A stretch of DNA of 64,000 nucleotides. Source: Chloroflexota bacterium. Lineage in GTDB: Bacteria > Chloroflexota > Anaerolineae > VGOG01. Location: NCBI GenBank assembly GCA_030611885.1, contig JAUWOY010000002.1, positions 1-64,000 on the forward strand. Direction: 5' to 3'. This document shows, piece by piece, positions 26,938 to 35,932 of this stretch (position 1 is the first letter of the stretch; each line of letters starts with the position of its first letter). The notes under the pieces are model-generated. The model was not told the DNA's origin. It did not search any database and worked only from the letters and a program-made list of their open reading frames with translations. The position numbers and the translations under genes are program-made.

Positions 26938-28398
26938 ATGAACGACACGTGGACACCTCGTATCGTCGTCTTTCAATGTCAATACAGCCTTTACTGTGAA
27001 GCCGACCAGAGGTGGATGGACACCCAGTTGCCACTGCACATCAAGTTGATCAAGGTGCCCTGCACCGGCCGCATCGGCCCGCTTTTTGTGTTGAACGCCA
27101 TACAGGGTGGGGCCGATGGGGTCCTGATCAGCGGCTGCCTGCCGGAAAAATGCCACTTTAAAGAAGGCAACCTGGGCGCTCGCCGCCAGTTGGATGAATT
27201 CCGGCGCTTTTTGACCTACCTGGGGATGGGAGAAGAACGGATGCGCTTTGCCTGGATTGACCTCAGCGAGCGCGGGCGCATCCAGCAGGAATTGGCTGAC
27301 CTGGAAGAGACCATCCGTGCCATAGGCCCGGCCAGGCGACTGGTCACACGAGCAAGCTGGAAGTTAGAAGTTGGAAGTTGGAAGTTAGAAGTTGGAAGTT
27401 GGAAGTTGGAAGTTGGATATCCAACCTCCAATCTCCAATCTCCAACCTCCAACATCCAATTTGCAATTCGCCAGGAAGCGGCCCGCATCCTGGACGAAGA
27501 CATCGTGGACGTAGTGATCGGGTTCGAGGCAGGCACCCTGCCCCTCAAGGCACAGCCGGCCTTTATCACCCGGAAAGAAGAGGCCGAAAAGCTGGTGTAC
27601 AGTGGCTTCTGCCAAAATAACCTGGCAAGCTACCTGACCCGCCGGCGCAAAGAAGAGCGCATCGGCATCATCTGCCGAGGCTGCGAGAGTCGCGCCGTTC
27701 GCGCCCTCGTCCTGGAACACCAGCACGACCGCGACAAACTGTACCTGATCGGCGTCCCCTGTACGGGCATCATAGACTGGCGCAAGATTGAGCGCCAGGT
27801 GGGCGAGAACGCGCTCCAGGCGGTTGAAGAAGGCGACGAGGTGATCGTCACCGCCCGCGATGGGGAACATCGCTTTCAGCGAGCGGACGTGCTGCACGAT
27901 TCGTGTAAGCGGTGCCTGCACCCCAACCCGGTCGGCGCAGACATCGTGCTGGGCGATCCGCTGCCCGAGAGCGATCCCGAACGGGCATGGGCCCCGGTAC
28001 TTGAGTTTGAGGCCCTGCTGCCCGAGGAGCGCTACGCCTATTTTATCCAGGAGGCCGAACGCTGTATTCGCTGTTACGCCTGCCGGGAAGCGTGTCCGAT
28101 GTGCTACTGCACCGAGTGTTTTGTGGACTACACCACCCCGCGCTGGGCCGAAAGCATGATCACGCCCAGCGGTACGCAGGCCTGGCACATCATCCGCGCC
28201 TTTCACCAGACAGGACGTTGCGTGAGCTGTGGCGCGTGCGAGCGCGCCTGCCCGATGGACATCAAAATGACGTATCTGGTGGACAAACTCAACTACGACA
28301 TGGTGCAGCAATACGGGTTCGAGGTCGGAGCCAGTGAGGAGGAGCAGCCGCCCTTTGCTGCCTTTACCCTGGACGATAGAAACCGGTTCGTCCGCTAG
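26938..28398 (+). CDS. MvhD-like / FrhB-like iron-sulfur fusion protein
   Basis: 486 aa in three parts. Residues 1-125 form an MvhD-like domain (VVFQCQYSLYC, VPCTGRIG, GCLPEKCHFKEGN) with its first Cys motif altered. Residues 180-340 resemble F420-hydrogenase/dehydrogenase beta (FrhB/FdhB) proteins (GFCQNNLASYL, ICRGCESRAV, VPCTGIID). The end is a dicluster ferredoxin (CIRCYACREACP, CVSCGACERACP). The first two parts are joined by a linker translated from a tandem TTGGAAG palindrome (27356-27460), which reads SWKLEVG three times. It likely passes electrons between HdrA and the downstream reductase subunits. Confidence 0.8.
   Translation: MNDTWTPRIVVFQCQYSLYCEADQRWMDTQLPLHIKLIKVPCTGRIGPLFVLNAIQGGADGVLISGCLPEKCHFKEGNLGARRQLDEFRRFLTYLGMGEERMRFAWIDLSERGRIQQELADLEETIRAIGPARRLVTRASWKLEVGSWKLEVGSWKLEVGYPTSNLQSPTSNIQFAIRQEAARILDEDIVDVVIGFEAGTLPLKAQPAFITRKEEAEKLVYSGFCQNNLASYLTRRRKEERIGIICRGCESRAVRALVLEHQHDRDKLYLIGVPCTGIIDWRKIERQVGENALQAVEEGDEVIVTARDGEHRFQRADVLHDSCKRCLHPNPVGADIVLGDPLPESDPERAWAPVLEFEALLPEERYAYFIQEAERCIRCYACREACPMCYCTECFVDYTTPRWAESMITPSGTQAWHIIRAFHQTGRCVSCGACERACPMDIKMTYLVDKLNYDMVQQYGFEVGASEEEQPPFAAFTLDDRNRFVR
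27356..27460. repeat. TTGGAAG tandem palindrome inside the MvhD/FrhB fusion
   Basis: Repeated GTTGGAA units run into their complement CCAACCTCCAATCTCC, forming a long hairpin. It is translated in frame as the inter-domain linker. A related copy precedes sbcC (47001-47034). Confidence 0.9.
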
Positions 28399-28411
28399 GA
28401 GGCAGGAAACA

Positions 28412-29416
28412 ATGTACAAAGTTTTGTCTAAAGCAGACCTGCCCAGGCTGATTGAAAAGTGGATGGAACAGGCCACGGTGTATGCCCCGGTGCGCCAGGG
28501 CGACTTTACAAAGTTCGAACTTCTCAGCGACCCGGCGCAGGCAGATCTCCATTACACAGCCAACACGCGCTATCCGCCCAAGGCTCTCTTTTTACCCCAG
28601 TCAGAGGTCATGTTCCGTGTCAAAGACGGCGAGTTCGAATCCACTGAGGATGAAGTCGGGCCGAGAGTGATCCTGGGCATCCATGCTTGCGATACACGCG
28701 CTCTCCAACTGCTCGACGGCGTCTTTTTGGCCGAGGACTATCAGGACCCCTACTGGGCCAAAAAGCGCGAACAAACGACCCTGGTCGTCCTGGGCTGCGC
28801 CGACCCGTGCGAGACTTGCTTCTGTACCTCAGTCGGATCTGGTCCGTTCGACAAGCGAGGCGCCGACGTGATGCTCATTGACGTTGGCAACGAGTACGTG
28901 GCCGACGTGCGAAGTGAGAAAGGACAGGCCCTCTTTGACCATCTACCGGACGCATCCCAGGAGCAAATAGACAAATCACGTCAGGTGCAAGCTGCAGCGG
29001 CGGCCAGGATGAAAAAACCTTTCGAGAGCGAAGGGATCGAGGACGAGCTGTACGGCCTCTTTGACAGCGACTTTTGGCCCAAGATCCAACAGTCCTGCCT
29101 GGGGTGTGGAGTATGCACTTTTCTCTGTCCTACGTGCCACTGTTTCGACATCGTGGACGAAGCACAGCGCAACGAGCGGGTGCGCAACTGGGATACCTGT
29201 ATGTTCCGCATCTATTCTCAGGAGGCGTCGGGTCGCAATCCCCGTCCTACGAATACGGAACGGACACGCCAGCGCATCATGCACAAGTACGCCTATTTCG
29301 TGGAGCTCTATGGCGAAATCGGCTGCACCGGCTGCGGACGTTGTGTGCGCTATTGCCCGGTAGACCTGGACATTCGTCAGATCATCCGCAGCGCGCAAAC
29401 CTGGGAAGAATCATAG
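28412..29416 (+). CDS. HydB/AsrA/FlxB-like 4Fe-4S electron-transfer subunit
   Basis: 334 aa. The N-terminal part contains GIHACDTRALQLLDGVF and GCADPCETCFCTS, as in sulfhydrogenase beta and anaerobic sulfite reductase A. The C-terminus has two clusters, CLGCGVCTFLCPTC and CTGCGRCVRYCP. ATG 28412 follows GGAGGCAGGAAACA. Together with the next gene it forms the NAD(P)H-linked half of an Flx/Hyd-type complex. Confidence 0.85.
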   Translation: MYKVLSKADLPRLIEKWMEQATVYAPVRQGDFTKFELLSDPAQADLHYTANTRYPPKALFLPQSEVMFRVKDGEFESTEDEVGPRVILGIHACDTRALQLLDGVFLAEDYQDPYWAKKREQTTLVVLGCADPCETCFCTSVGSGPFDKRGADVMLIDVGNEYVADVRSEKGQALFDHLPDASQEQIDKSRQVQAAAAARMKKPFESEGIEDELYGLFDSDFWPKIQQSCLGCGVCTFLCPTCHCFDIVDEAQRNERVRNWDTCMFRIYSQEASGRNPRPTNTERTRQRIMHKYAYFVELYGEIGCTGCGRCVRYCPVDLDIRQIIRSAQTWEES

Positions 29417-29431
29417 GCAGGGGAGATCAAG

Positions 29432-30277
29432 ATGCACAATCCGTACAAACCCATTCCGATGCGCATTGCACGCGCGGTCGTCGAAACCGACGACCAAAGC
29501 CTGAAATCCTTCGAGTTGACGTTTGAAAGGGAGGCAGACCAGGAGAAATTCTTCTCCAGGTACCGTCCCGGTCAATTCTGCCAACTCTCCATCTTTGGCA
29601 AGGGAGAAGCGCCCTTTGGCGTGTCCTCGGCGGCGTGGGAAGGCGACTTTGTGCGCTTTACCGTCAACGAGATCGGCGTTTTCACACGCGCCATCCACGA
29701 TATGCAGCCGGGCGACCCCATCGGGATGCGCGGCCCGCTGGGCAACTGGTATCCCATCGAAGACTGGAAAGGCTCAAACATCGTCATTATCGGCGGTGGG
29801 TATGCTTTCACCACCCTGTTTGCCCTGGCCCAACACCTGCTGGCCTCCGAAATCCGCTCCCAGTACGGTGACTTGACGGTGATCTACGGAGCGCGTGAGC
29901 CGGGCCTCTTTCTCTACCAGAAAGAGATCGAAACGTGGTATGAACGGGAAGGCATCACCTTTTACCAGGCGATTGATTGCCCCCAGGAAGGGTGGTGCCA
30001 CCTCACCGGCTACGTGCCGACTGTCACCAAAGAAATCGCCCCTTCGGCGGAGAATACCGTGGCTTTTGTCTGTGGGCCGCCGGTGATGATCAAGTTTACC
30101 CTGCCGGTGCTCAACGAACTTGGTTTCCCTCCCGAACGTATTTACACTTCGCTGGAAAAGCGGATGAAGTGCGGCATCGGCAAATGTGGGCGCTGCAACG
30201 TCGGCCCCAAGTACATCTGCAAGGATGGTCCGGTCTTTACTTTTGCAGAGTTGCGCGAGTTGCCAGCGGATCTATAG
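29432..30277 (+). CDS. HydG/AsrB/FlxA-like FAD-NAD(P) oxidoreductase
   Basis: A 281-aa ferredoxin-NADP reductase-type protein. FAD-binding region RPGQFCQLSIFG, NAD(P) site IIGGGYAFTTLF, and the C-terminal [2Fe-2S] site MKCGIGKCGRCNVG...YICKDGP. It should oxidise NAD(P)H, or reduce NAD(P)+, for the Hdr complex. It starts 15 nt after the HydB-like gene. Confidence 0.88.
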   Translation: MHNPYKPIPMRIARAVVETDDQSLKSFELTFEREADQEKFFSRYRPGQFCQLSIFGKGEAPFGVSSAAWEGDFVRFTVNEIGVFTRAIHDMQPGDPIGMRGPLGNWYPIEDWKGSNIVIIGGGYAFTTLFALAQHLLASEIRSQYGDLTVIYGAREPGLFLYQKEIETWYEREGITFYQAIDCPQEGWCHLTGYVPTVTKEIAPSAENTVAFVCGPPVMIKFTLPVLNELGFPPERIYTSLEKRMKCGIGKCGRCNVGPKYICKDGPVFTFAELRELPADL

Positions 30278-30298
30278 GAGTGAAAATAGGAGCACAAG

Positions 30299-31279
30299 AT
30301 GAGTGGACGAGGAACAACGCGGAAAACCGTTACCGAACACGAGATCGTCCTCGAACGCGCCATGGTGACGCGCCACTACATCATGACCTGGGACCTCGAC
30401 CGCTGCGTGGGGTGCCAGATCGGGCCGCTGGTCTGCCCCAAGGACGCCGTCATCCACGTGGAGGGCGAGATCGTGGACGGGCGGCTGGCGAAAAAGCCGT
30501 CGGTGGACATAGACCCGGACACGTGTGTGTTGTGTGGTATATGCGAGGTGATGTGTCCCAAGAACGCCATCACCATGACCATCAACGGAGAGCGCGAGAA
30601 TCCGGTGCTGGTCTACGGGGCCTTCCCGTACCTGATCCAATCCACGACGTTCGACAAAGAGCAGTTCGACTGGAGCCGGAAGGACTTTGTGATTGACAAC
30701 TGCCCGACCAACGTCATCAGTTACGACGAGGTGCAGGATACGCTGGTGGTGGACGATGCGCATTGCATCCGCTGCCGCCAGTGTGAGATCGCCAGCGATG
30801 GCGCGTTCCAGGTGGTGCAGCCCTGGCAGGGCAGTGTGGAACTGCGGCGCGAGAAATGCGTCGAGGGCTGTCTGGCCTGCGCCGACGTCTGCCCCACCCG
30901 CGCGTTGCACATTGACGAGGGGGAGTTGGTGTTGGCCGACTATTACTGCATCAAGTGCGGCGCGTGTATGCAGGTCTGCCCGGTCAAGCCTGAGTACGAG
31001 GAATACGAGTTCACCTTTGAGTCGCAGGGCGTGACCAAAACCATAATCCGCCAGCGGATCACCAACGCCGACGAACTGCCCATCTGGGTAGAGCGGTGGC
31101 GCGTCCGCCACCAGCCGGTCCAGAGCGCAGCGTGGATCACTGCGCTGACCAAGATGGCCGACGACAAGGCAGGCGCGGTTGAGATTGATAGCAAACGGGC
31201 GCTCAAGCGGCGCGATCTCTTGAAGGCGCTGGCGGGCGGCAGAGCGTTGTTGGAGATGGGGGAAAAGGAGATTCCATAA
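30299..31279 (+). CDS. Polyferredoxin, HycB/FlxC-like (326 aa)
   Basis: At least four iron-sulfur clusters: CVGCQIGPLVCP, CVLCGICEVMCP, CVEGCLACADVCP and CIKCGACMQVCP. CIRCRQCEIA is a possible fifth. The C-terminal 60 residues are Cys-free and end in a Lys/Arg-rich helix with a short hydrophobic stretch. It is last of the hdr/flx cluster and is followed 11 nt later by a sensor kinase. Confidence 0.85.
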   Translation: MSGRGTTRKTVTEHEIVLERAMVTRHYIMTWDLDRCVGCQIGPLVCPKDAVIHVEGEIVDGRLAKKPSVDIDPDTCVLCGICEVMCPKNAITMTINGERENPVLVYGAFPYLIQSTTFDKEQFDWSRKDFVIDNCPTNVISYDEVQDTLVVDDAHCIRCRQCEIASDGAFQVVQPWQGSVELRREKCVEGCLACADVCPTRALHIDEGELVLADYYCIKCGACMQVCPVKPEYEEYEFTFESQGVTKTIIRQRITNADELPIWVERWRVRHQPVQSAAWITALTKMADDKAGAVEIDSKRALKRRDLLKALAGGRALLEMGEKEIP

Positions 31280-31290
31280 GACGGAGTGAG

Positions 31291-33087
31291 ATGCTCAGAT
31301 TCGATCAAGAGTTATTGGAAATCTACGGCGAGTTGGATCGCGATCGGCTGATGGCGCTGGTCGTGCGCTATGCCCGTGACCGGCTCGACGCTGGCGGCTC
31401 TTCCATCTTCCTGCGCGACGACATCACCGGCCGCTACGTCCTGCGCGGAACCACCGGTCTTCTGGAGAGCGCAAGGATGCCCGCCGAGCGAATAGAGTAT
31501 GAGCTCGGGGAGGGATTGACCGGCTGGATCGCCAAGCACGGCCGGCCGCTGCGTATCGCTAACGTCAAGGACAATGGAGAATTGCGACGCATCGCCGAGG
31601 ACCTGGTCTGGAGCCGGAAGTATTCCGAGATCAGCGCCAGGCCGGGCCAGGCTTACATAGGGATGCCAATCCTCTCCAGGGACGGCGCCACCGTGCTCGG
31701 CGTGCTGCGAGTCTCCGGCAAGATAGAAGAGAAGCAGTTCAACGCACAGGATGAATCGCTGCTGAACCATGTCGCCGCCATGATGAATATCGCCATCGAG
31801 AACTCGCAACGCTACGAGCGGGAGAAGCGCCGTGCGCGCTACTTCCGGCTGCTGCTGGATATCGGCAGCGAGTTGGATCCACGCCGCCCCATCGCCGAGA
31901 TGCTGCAGGACGTAGTGGACCGGGTCAGGGAGGGCTTCCGCACCGAGGGCTGCCTGATTTATTTGCGGATCGAGGAGGATGTCCACCGGCTAGTGCTGCG
32001 GGCCGCCAGCGGCCTTCCCGGAACACTGATCGGCAAGCTGACGTACATGGCAGGGGAGGGACTGACAGGCCACGTCGTCCGCAATGGCATGGCCGTTCAG
32101 ATACGTGAGGCGGCTGCGTTGGGGGATTGGGACGATCCTCACGTCGCAGAGGTTGCCCCACATCTCCCCTCCGGCGTCTATCGCTCCTTCCTGGGCGTCC
32201 CCCTGCAGTTGGGCGACGAGGTGCTTGGCACCCTCGAGTTGATCAACAAGATTCCCAGTGCCCCCGGCCACCGCGATTGGTTCACCGACGACGACGAGGA
32301 ATACTTACGCTTGCTCTCCACGGCCATCGGCGGCGTGCTGGAGGGGGCGCGCTATCTCAAAACTCTGGGTGAGGTGGGCGTGACCGCTATGCGGATGCAG
32401 CGGGTCGCCTCCTTCGGCACCCTGGCGCAACGGATACGGCACGAGGCGGCAAACCCGCTGGCCGTGGCTCGCCTGGCGTTGACCAACCTGCGCAGCGACT
32501 TCCAAGAGAAACCAGGTTTTTCTCAAAAACCTGGCTTCTCCAGACGGCTGGACGTCATCGAGACCAGCTTGAACGAGGTCAGCGGCAAACTGCTGCACCT
32601 GCTCAAATTCTCGCAGCAAATCGGCTTTATCCGCACGACCACGCAGTGGAACGACGTGGTGCGCGAGGCCCTCATCTGGCTGGCGGCGGAGCGGCAGCGG
32701 CGCGGGGTGGAGGTGCACGTAACCTACGAGGAATTACCCCCGCTGTTCATCGAGCCCAACGAGCTGTTCGGTGTCCTGGTCACCGTTCTGCGTCTGACGA
32801 TGGAGTCTCTCGAGACACACGGGGGCCTCATTGAGGTGCATACCTCGTTATCCGCCGATGGCCAGCGCGTGCGCACGGAAGTACACGCGCCGGAGGCCCC
32901 GCTGGCCGGGAAAGTTGCCTGCGTCATCGAACCGGCGGCTGGTGCACCTGAGGAACTATCGCCCCTTCACTTTGAGTGGGCGCTGGCGCGGGAGACGGTG
33001 GAGACGCAGTATGCAGGCTCTCTCAGATGGGAAGCTCAGGACGAGAAAGCGTGCTTTGTTCTCGAACTGCCGCTGAAGGAAGGTTGA
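31291..33087 (+). CDS. Double-GAF sensor histidine kinase
   Basis: 598 aa. Two GAF domains (about 1-180 and 185-360), then an H-box RIRHEAANPLAVARLAL (phosphoacceptor His about residue 385). The C-terminal ATPase-like domain lacks clear G-boxes, so catalysis may be weak or depend on the next gene. A palindrome of the AGAAACCAGG family is read in frame as QEKPGFSQKPGFSRR between the phosphoacceptor helices. It is cytosolic, with no membrane segment, and GAF domains may sense redox state or a small ligand. It is probably co-transcribed with the hdr cluster. Confidence 0.8.
   Translation: MLRFDQELLEIYGELDRDRLMALVVRYARDRLDAGGSSIFLRDDITGRYVLRGTTGLLESARMPAERIEYELGEGLTGWIAKHGRPLRIANVKDNGELRRIAEDLVWSRKYSEISARPGQAYIGMPILSRDGATVLGVLRVSGKIEEKQFNAQDESLLNHVAAMMNIAIENSQRYEREKRRARYFRLLLDIGSELDPRRPIAEMLQDVVDRVREGFRTEGCLIYLRIEEDVHRLVLRAASGLPGTLIGKLTYMAGEGLTGHVVRNGMAVQIREAAALGDWDDPHVAEVAPHLPSGVYRSFLGVPLQLGDEVLGTLELINKIPSAPGHRDWFTDDDEEYLRLLSTAIGGVLEGARYLKTLGEVGVTAMRMQRVASFGTLAQRIRHEAANPLAVARLALTNLRSDFQEKPGFSQKPGFSRRLDVIETSLNEVSGKLLHLLKFSQQIGFIRTTTQWNDVVREALIWLAAERQRRGVEVHVTYEELPPLFIEPNELFGVLVTVLRLTMESLETHGGLIEVHTSLSADGQRVRTEVHAPEAPLAGKVACVIEPAAGAPEELSPLHFEWALARETVETQYAGSLRWEAQDEKACFVLELPLKEG
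32507..32539. repeat. AGAAACCAGGTTTTT palindrome inside the kinase gene, copy 3
   Basis: AGAAACCAGGTTTTTCTCAAAAACCTGGCTTCT lies wholly inside the histidine kinase gene and adds about 11 codons without breaking the frame. Confidence 0.9.
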
Positions 33088-33088
33088 C

Positions 33089-34210
33089 GTGGAGAGAGAC
33101 CAGAAGACGATTTTAGTGGTGGACGACGAGCCCTTCTTCCGCGAGGAGGTCGTTGCCTTCCTCAGCAACGCCACCTTTGCAGCGCAGGGCTGGAAAGTAG
33201 AGGCCACGGCGAGTGGGGAGGAGGCGCTGGCCTGGCTGGAGCGAGCATCGTGCGACGTGATGCTGCTCGACATCAACATGCCGGGGCTTGACGGGATGGA
33301 AGTGCTGCGCTTGATGCACGAGAAGCACCTGCTGGAGCAGACTTACGTCATCATGCTCAGCGCCTACGGCGTGTACGAGAACGTGGTCGCGGCCATGCGT
33401 GGAGGGGCAAAGGACTTCGTCAACAAGTCGGAGCCGTTGGATCAATGGATCGTGCGCATCGAACGCGGCTTCGAGTGGCAGGAACTACGCCGTCGCAAGC
33501 AGCAGGCTGAGGAGGAACTGCGCCTCCTGGCACGTGAGGTCGGCCACGACATCGGCGGCACAACCTACTTCGTGCTCACCCAGCGGGTGCAGGCGCTGTC
33601 CAGACGAGTGGCTGGGGATCCGGAGTGCGAGCGCTCCATTGAGGTCATTGGGCAAATTCTGGCCCGCATCAAGCGCCTGGCCGATGACCTGGGCCACGTG
33701 GCCGTGGCCCTGGATAGCAGCGAGACCTGGCGATGGGAGCCCCTCGACCTCCATCGTCTGCTGGAGCGGCTGGTGCAGGAGTTCAGTTACGGCCACCCTG
33801 ACGTGATGGTCGCGCGAGAGTGGGGCGAGGACATTCCGCCGATACAGGGCAGCCGTGCCCAGTTGGAGCGGGCTTTCCACAACCTGCTGACCAATGCCGG
33901 GCGGGCCATGTCTGACGGCGGTACACTCACGCTGCGCACGCGGCGGGAAGGGGAGGCGTGGGTTGCCGTTGACATCAAGGACACGGGCATCGGTATCCCC
34001 CCGGAGACGCAGGGGAAAATCTTCCGCATCGGATTCTCGGATTGGAGAAATGGAAAAAAGGGGAGCGGACTGGGGCTTTACGTCGCCCGCAGGAACGTCG
34101 AAAACCACGGCGGTCGCATCGAGGTGACCAGCGCCGTAGGCGAAGGGACCACCGTTACCGTCCGCTTGCCGGTTCAGGCCGGGGGCGCTTCGCCTGGTGC
34201 TACCCCGTAA
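33089..34210 (+). CDS. Receiver-histidine kinase hybrid
   Basis: 373 aa. The N-terminal receiver domain (ILVVDDEPFF, phosphoacceptor Asp in LLDINMPG) is followed by a kinase core with the H-box REVGHDIGG and intact ATP-binding boxes (LLTNAGRA, DIKDTGIGI, GSGLGLYVA). It starts at a GTG 1 nt after the kinase stop. It has the ATPase boxes that the preceding kinase seems to lack, so the two may act together. Confidence 0.85.
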   Translation: MERDQKTILVVDDEPFFREEVVAFLSNATFAAQGWKVEATASGEEALAWLERASCDVMLLDINMPGLDGMEVLRLMHEKHLLEQTYVIMLSAYGVYENVVAAMRGGAKDFVNKSEPLDQWIVRIERGFEWQELRRRKQQAEEELRLLAREVGHDIGGTTYFVLTQRVQALSRRVAGDPECERSIEVIGQILARIKRLADDLGHVAVALDSSETWRWEPLDLHRLLERLVQEFSYGHPDVMVAREWGEDIPPIQGSRAQLERAFHNLLTNAGRAMSDGGTLTLRTRREGEAWVAVDIKDTGIGIPPETQGKIFRIGFSDWRNGKKGSGLGLYVARRNVENHGGRIEVTSAVGEGTTVTVRLPVQAGGASPGATP

Positions 34211-34340
34211 AATCCTTTATAGCACGCAAAGCGGGGGGATGAGTGGAACTGTCAACGGATTCGGGGAGCGGATTGAACGGATTGGGCTCCATGCGCGGCA
34301 TCTTCTATCCCCCTGCTTTGGGGTGCTAAGAAATCCTTTA
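34210..34340. mobile_element. MITE-like element with 10-bp direct repeats
   Basis: AAATCCTTTA occurs at 34210-34219 and again at 34331-34340. Just inside are near-perfect inverted repeats, TAGCACGCAAAGCGGGGGGA and the complement of ATCCCCCTGCTTTGGGGTGC. The interior has CTGTCAACGGATT and GAACGGATT, shared with the element at 42812-42935. There is no ORF inside. Confidence 0.65.
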
Positions 34341-34354
34341 GGAGGTAAAGTACA

Positions 34355-34993
34355 ATGTCATCAACGATATTAGTGATGGACGATGATCTGCTGGTGCTCG
34401 AAAGTCTGGAGGACTATCTGAAGCGGGTCGGGTATACCGTCGTGACGGCCAGCAGCGCTCGCGAGGCGGTCGAGCAGGCGCGGGAGACCCCTGCCGACGT
34501 CGCTCTGCTGGATATGAAGATGCCTGAGATGGACGGGTTCCAGGTAGCGGCGATGCTGCGCCAGTTGCAGCCTGGCTTGCGGGTGATCATGTTCACCGGC
34601 TACGCCTCGCTGGAGACCGAGGCGCGCGCTGCGCAGTTGGACTTCTACGAGTACCTGCCCAAGTCGAACTGGTACGACCTGCTGCTGCCGACCATTGAGC
34701 GCGTCTTGGCAGAGCCAGAGCCTCGACTGCCTAAACAGCGCCCGGTTGACCTGGAGAAAGCTGCCACCCAGTACACCGACGAGGGCAAATGGGAGCTGGC
34801 GGCGATGGCTCTTGAGCAGGCGGCCCGCATCGCCGAGTTCACCCACGAGTGGGAGAACGCAGCCACGCTATACAGCCGGGCCTTCGAGCACATGCGGCGC
34901 GCGCGCGGCCTCTCTGTTGAGGCCCAGCGGCTTCGCGAACTGGCGGAGTGCGCGCAGCGCATTGCGGCCGAAGGGGCCACTGGCTCCCCGTAA
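34355..34993 (+). CDS. Response regulator with TPR-like C-terminus
   Basis: 212 aa. The receiver domain carries the acidic pocket MDDDLL, the phosphoacceptor in LLDMKMPEMDGF, and a Lys in LPKSNW. The C-terminal ~80 residues are helical with TPR-like spacing (WELAAMALEQAARIAE, WENAATLYSRAFEH) and have no DNA-binding domain. It probably signals by protein contact. GGAGG lies before the start inside the MITE-like flank. Confidence 0.8.
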   Translation: MSSTILVMDDDLLVLESLEDYLKRVGYTVVTASSAREAVEQARETPADVALLDMKMPEMDGFQVAAMLRQLQPGLRVIMFTGYASLETEARAAQLDFYEYLPKSNWYDLLLPTIERVLAEPEPRLPKQRPVDLEKAATQYTDEGKWELAAMALEQAARIAEFTHEWENAATLYSRAFEHMRRARGLSVEAQRLRELAECAQRIAAEGATGSP

Positions 34994-35072
34994 AGGGAGA
35001 GGGGGTGAGGGGGGGACAAGGAGACAAGGAGATTCTCCCCCTCTCCGTGTCTGGTCTAAGGAGGAGATGACC

Positions 35073-35837
35073 ATGGATGTCCACCTGTACTTATCCATGA
35101 TACCCGAAGCGCTGATCGCTTCCATGCTGACCCCCGAAGAGTTTGGGGTCTACTACTCAGTTGGAAGTATGAAGAAGGCCCGCGGACAAGCCATCTTCTT
35201 TGAAATTGATCCGGACTTCAAACACGACTATTTCCGCATCGAAGAGGGCATCCGGCGCTGTGTGCCTCACGAGGATGGAAGCCCGAAACGCTCGATCTAT
35301 ATCTCCGTCTATCGTGCGTTGGAGTATATGTCCCTGGACGCTATCCAAAAGCTCTATCTTGTGACTCAGGATGGGCGGGTACTGGGCCTGGACTCGAGCG
35401 AAGAGTTTCCCGAAGACACGGTAGGATTACATCTCTATCAGGAAATAGCGCCTGTGCATCCCCTGATAGTCAGCACCCTGGGCCCCCGCGAGTTTTATGA
35501 TCTTATCGTCAAGACTCCGACCAGTCTTCTCTCTCTGCCGGCGATCTGCTTTGTGGAGCTGCGGCTGGGTGAATTGGCCATAGATCCTGAACGCGGCGCT
35601 GTGCGCGATCTGCCCTATTCCAATATCGGTCATCTGCGCCAGTGTCTGATGGACCTGAGGACCAAGACCGTCCATTCCAAAATGGTCAACCGCGTCCAGC
35701 CGGCTTCGTTCCCATACCGCACGATAAAGAGCGGGATCTTTGTGGGGAATCAAGAAGGGCTCCTGTATTTCCCTCTGCCCTCGCAGGAGGAACTGCGGGC
35801 CAAACATTATCGTTGGTGGCGCTCTGCCAACATGTAG
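35073..35837 (+). CDS. Hypothetical protein (254 aa)
   Basis: A soluble protein with no motif I recognise. It contains MLTPEEFGVYYSVGSMKKARGQ near the N-terminus and a repeated alpha/beta character. The start is ATG 35073 behind AAGGAGGAG, while the track ORF begins 378 nt earlier inside the regulator gene. It follows the signalling genes on the same strand and may belong to their output. Confidence 0.65.
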   Translation: MDVHLYLSMIPEALIASMLTPEEFGVYYSVGSMKKARGQAIFFEIDPDFKHDYFRIEEGIRRCVPHEDGSPKRSIYISVYRALEYMSLDAIQKLYLVTQDGRVLGLDSSEEFPEDTVGLHLYQEIAPVHPLIVSTLGPREFYDLIVKTPTSLLSLPAICFVELRLGELAIDPERGAVRDLPYSNIGHLRQCLMDLRTKTVHSKMVNRVQPASFPYRTIKSGIFVGNQEGLLYFPLPSQEELRAKHYRWWRSANM

Positions 35838-35845
35838 GTCCAATG

Positions 35846-35872
35846 ACCAATGACAAATGACCAATGACCAAG
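35846..35872 (+). repeat. Short AATGACC tandem repeat
   Basis: CCAATGACCAATGACAAATG followed by ACCAATGACC, four imperfect 7-mers between the hypothetical gene and hppA. Confidence 0.6.
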
Positions 35873-35932
35873 AGCGGCTCAATATTCTGATCATGACCTT
35901 AAATGCAGCATCCAGCGACAGGAGGGACAACG

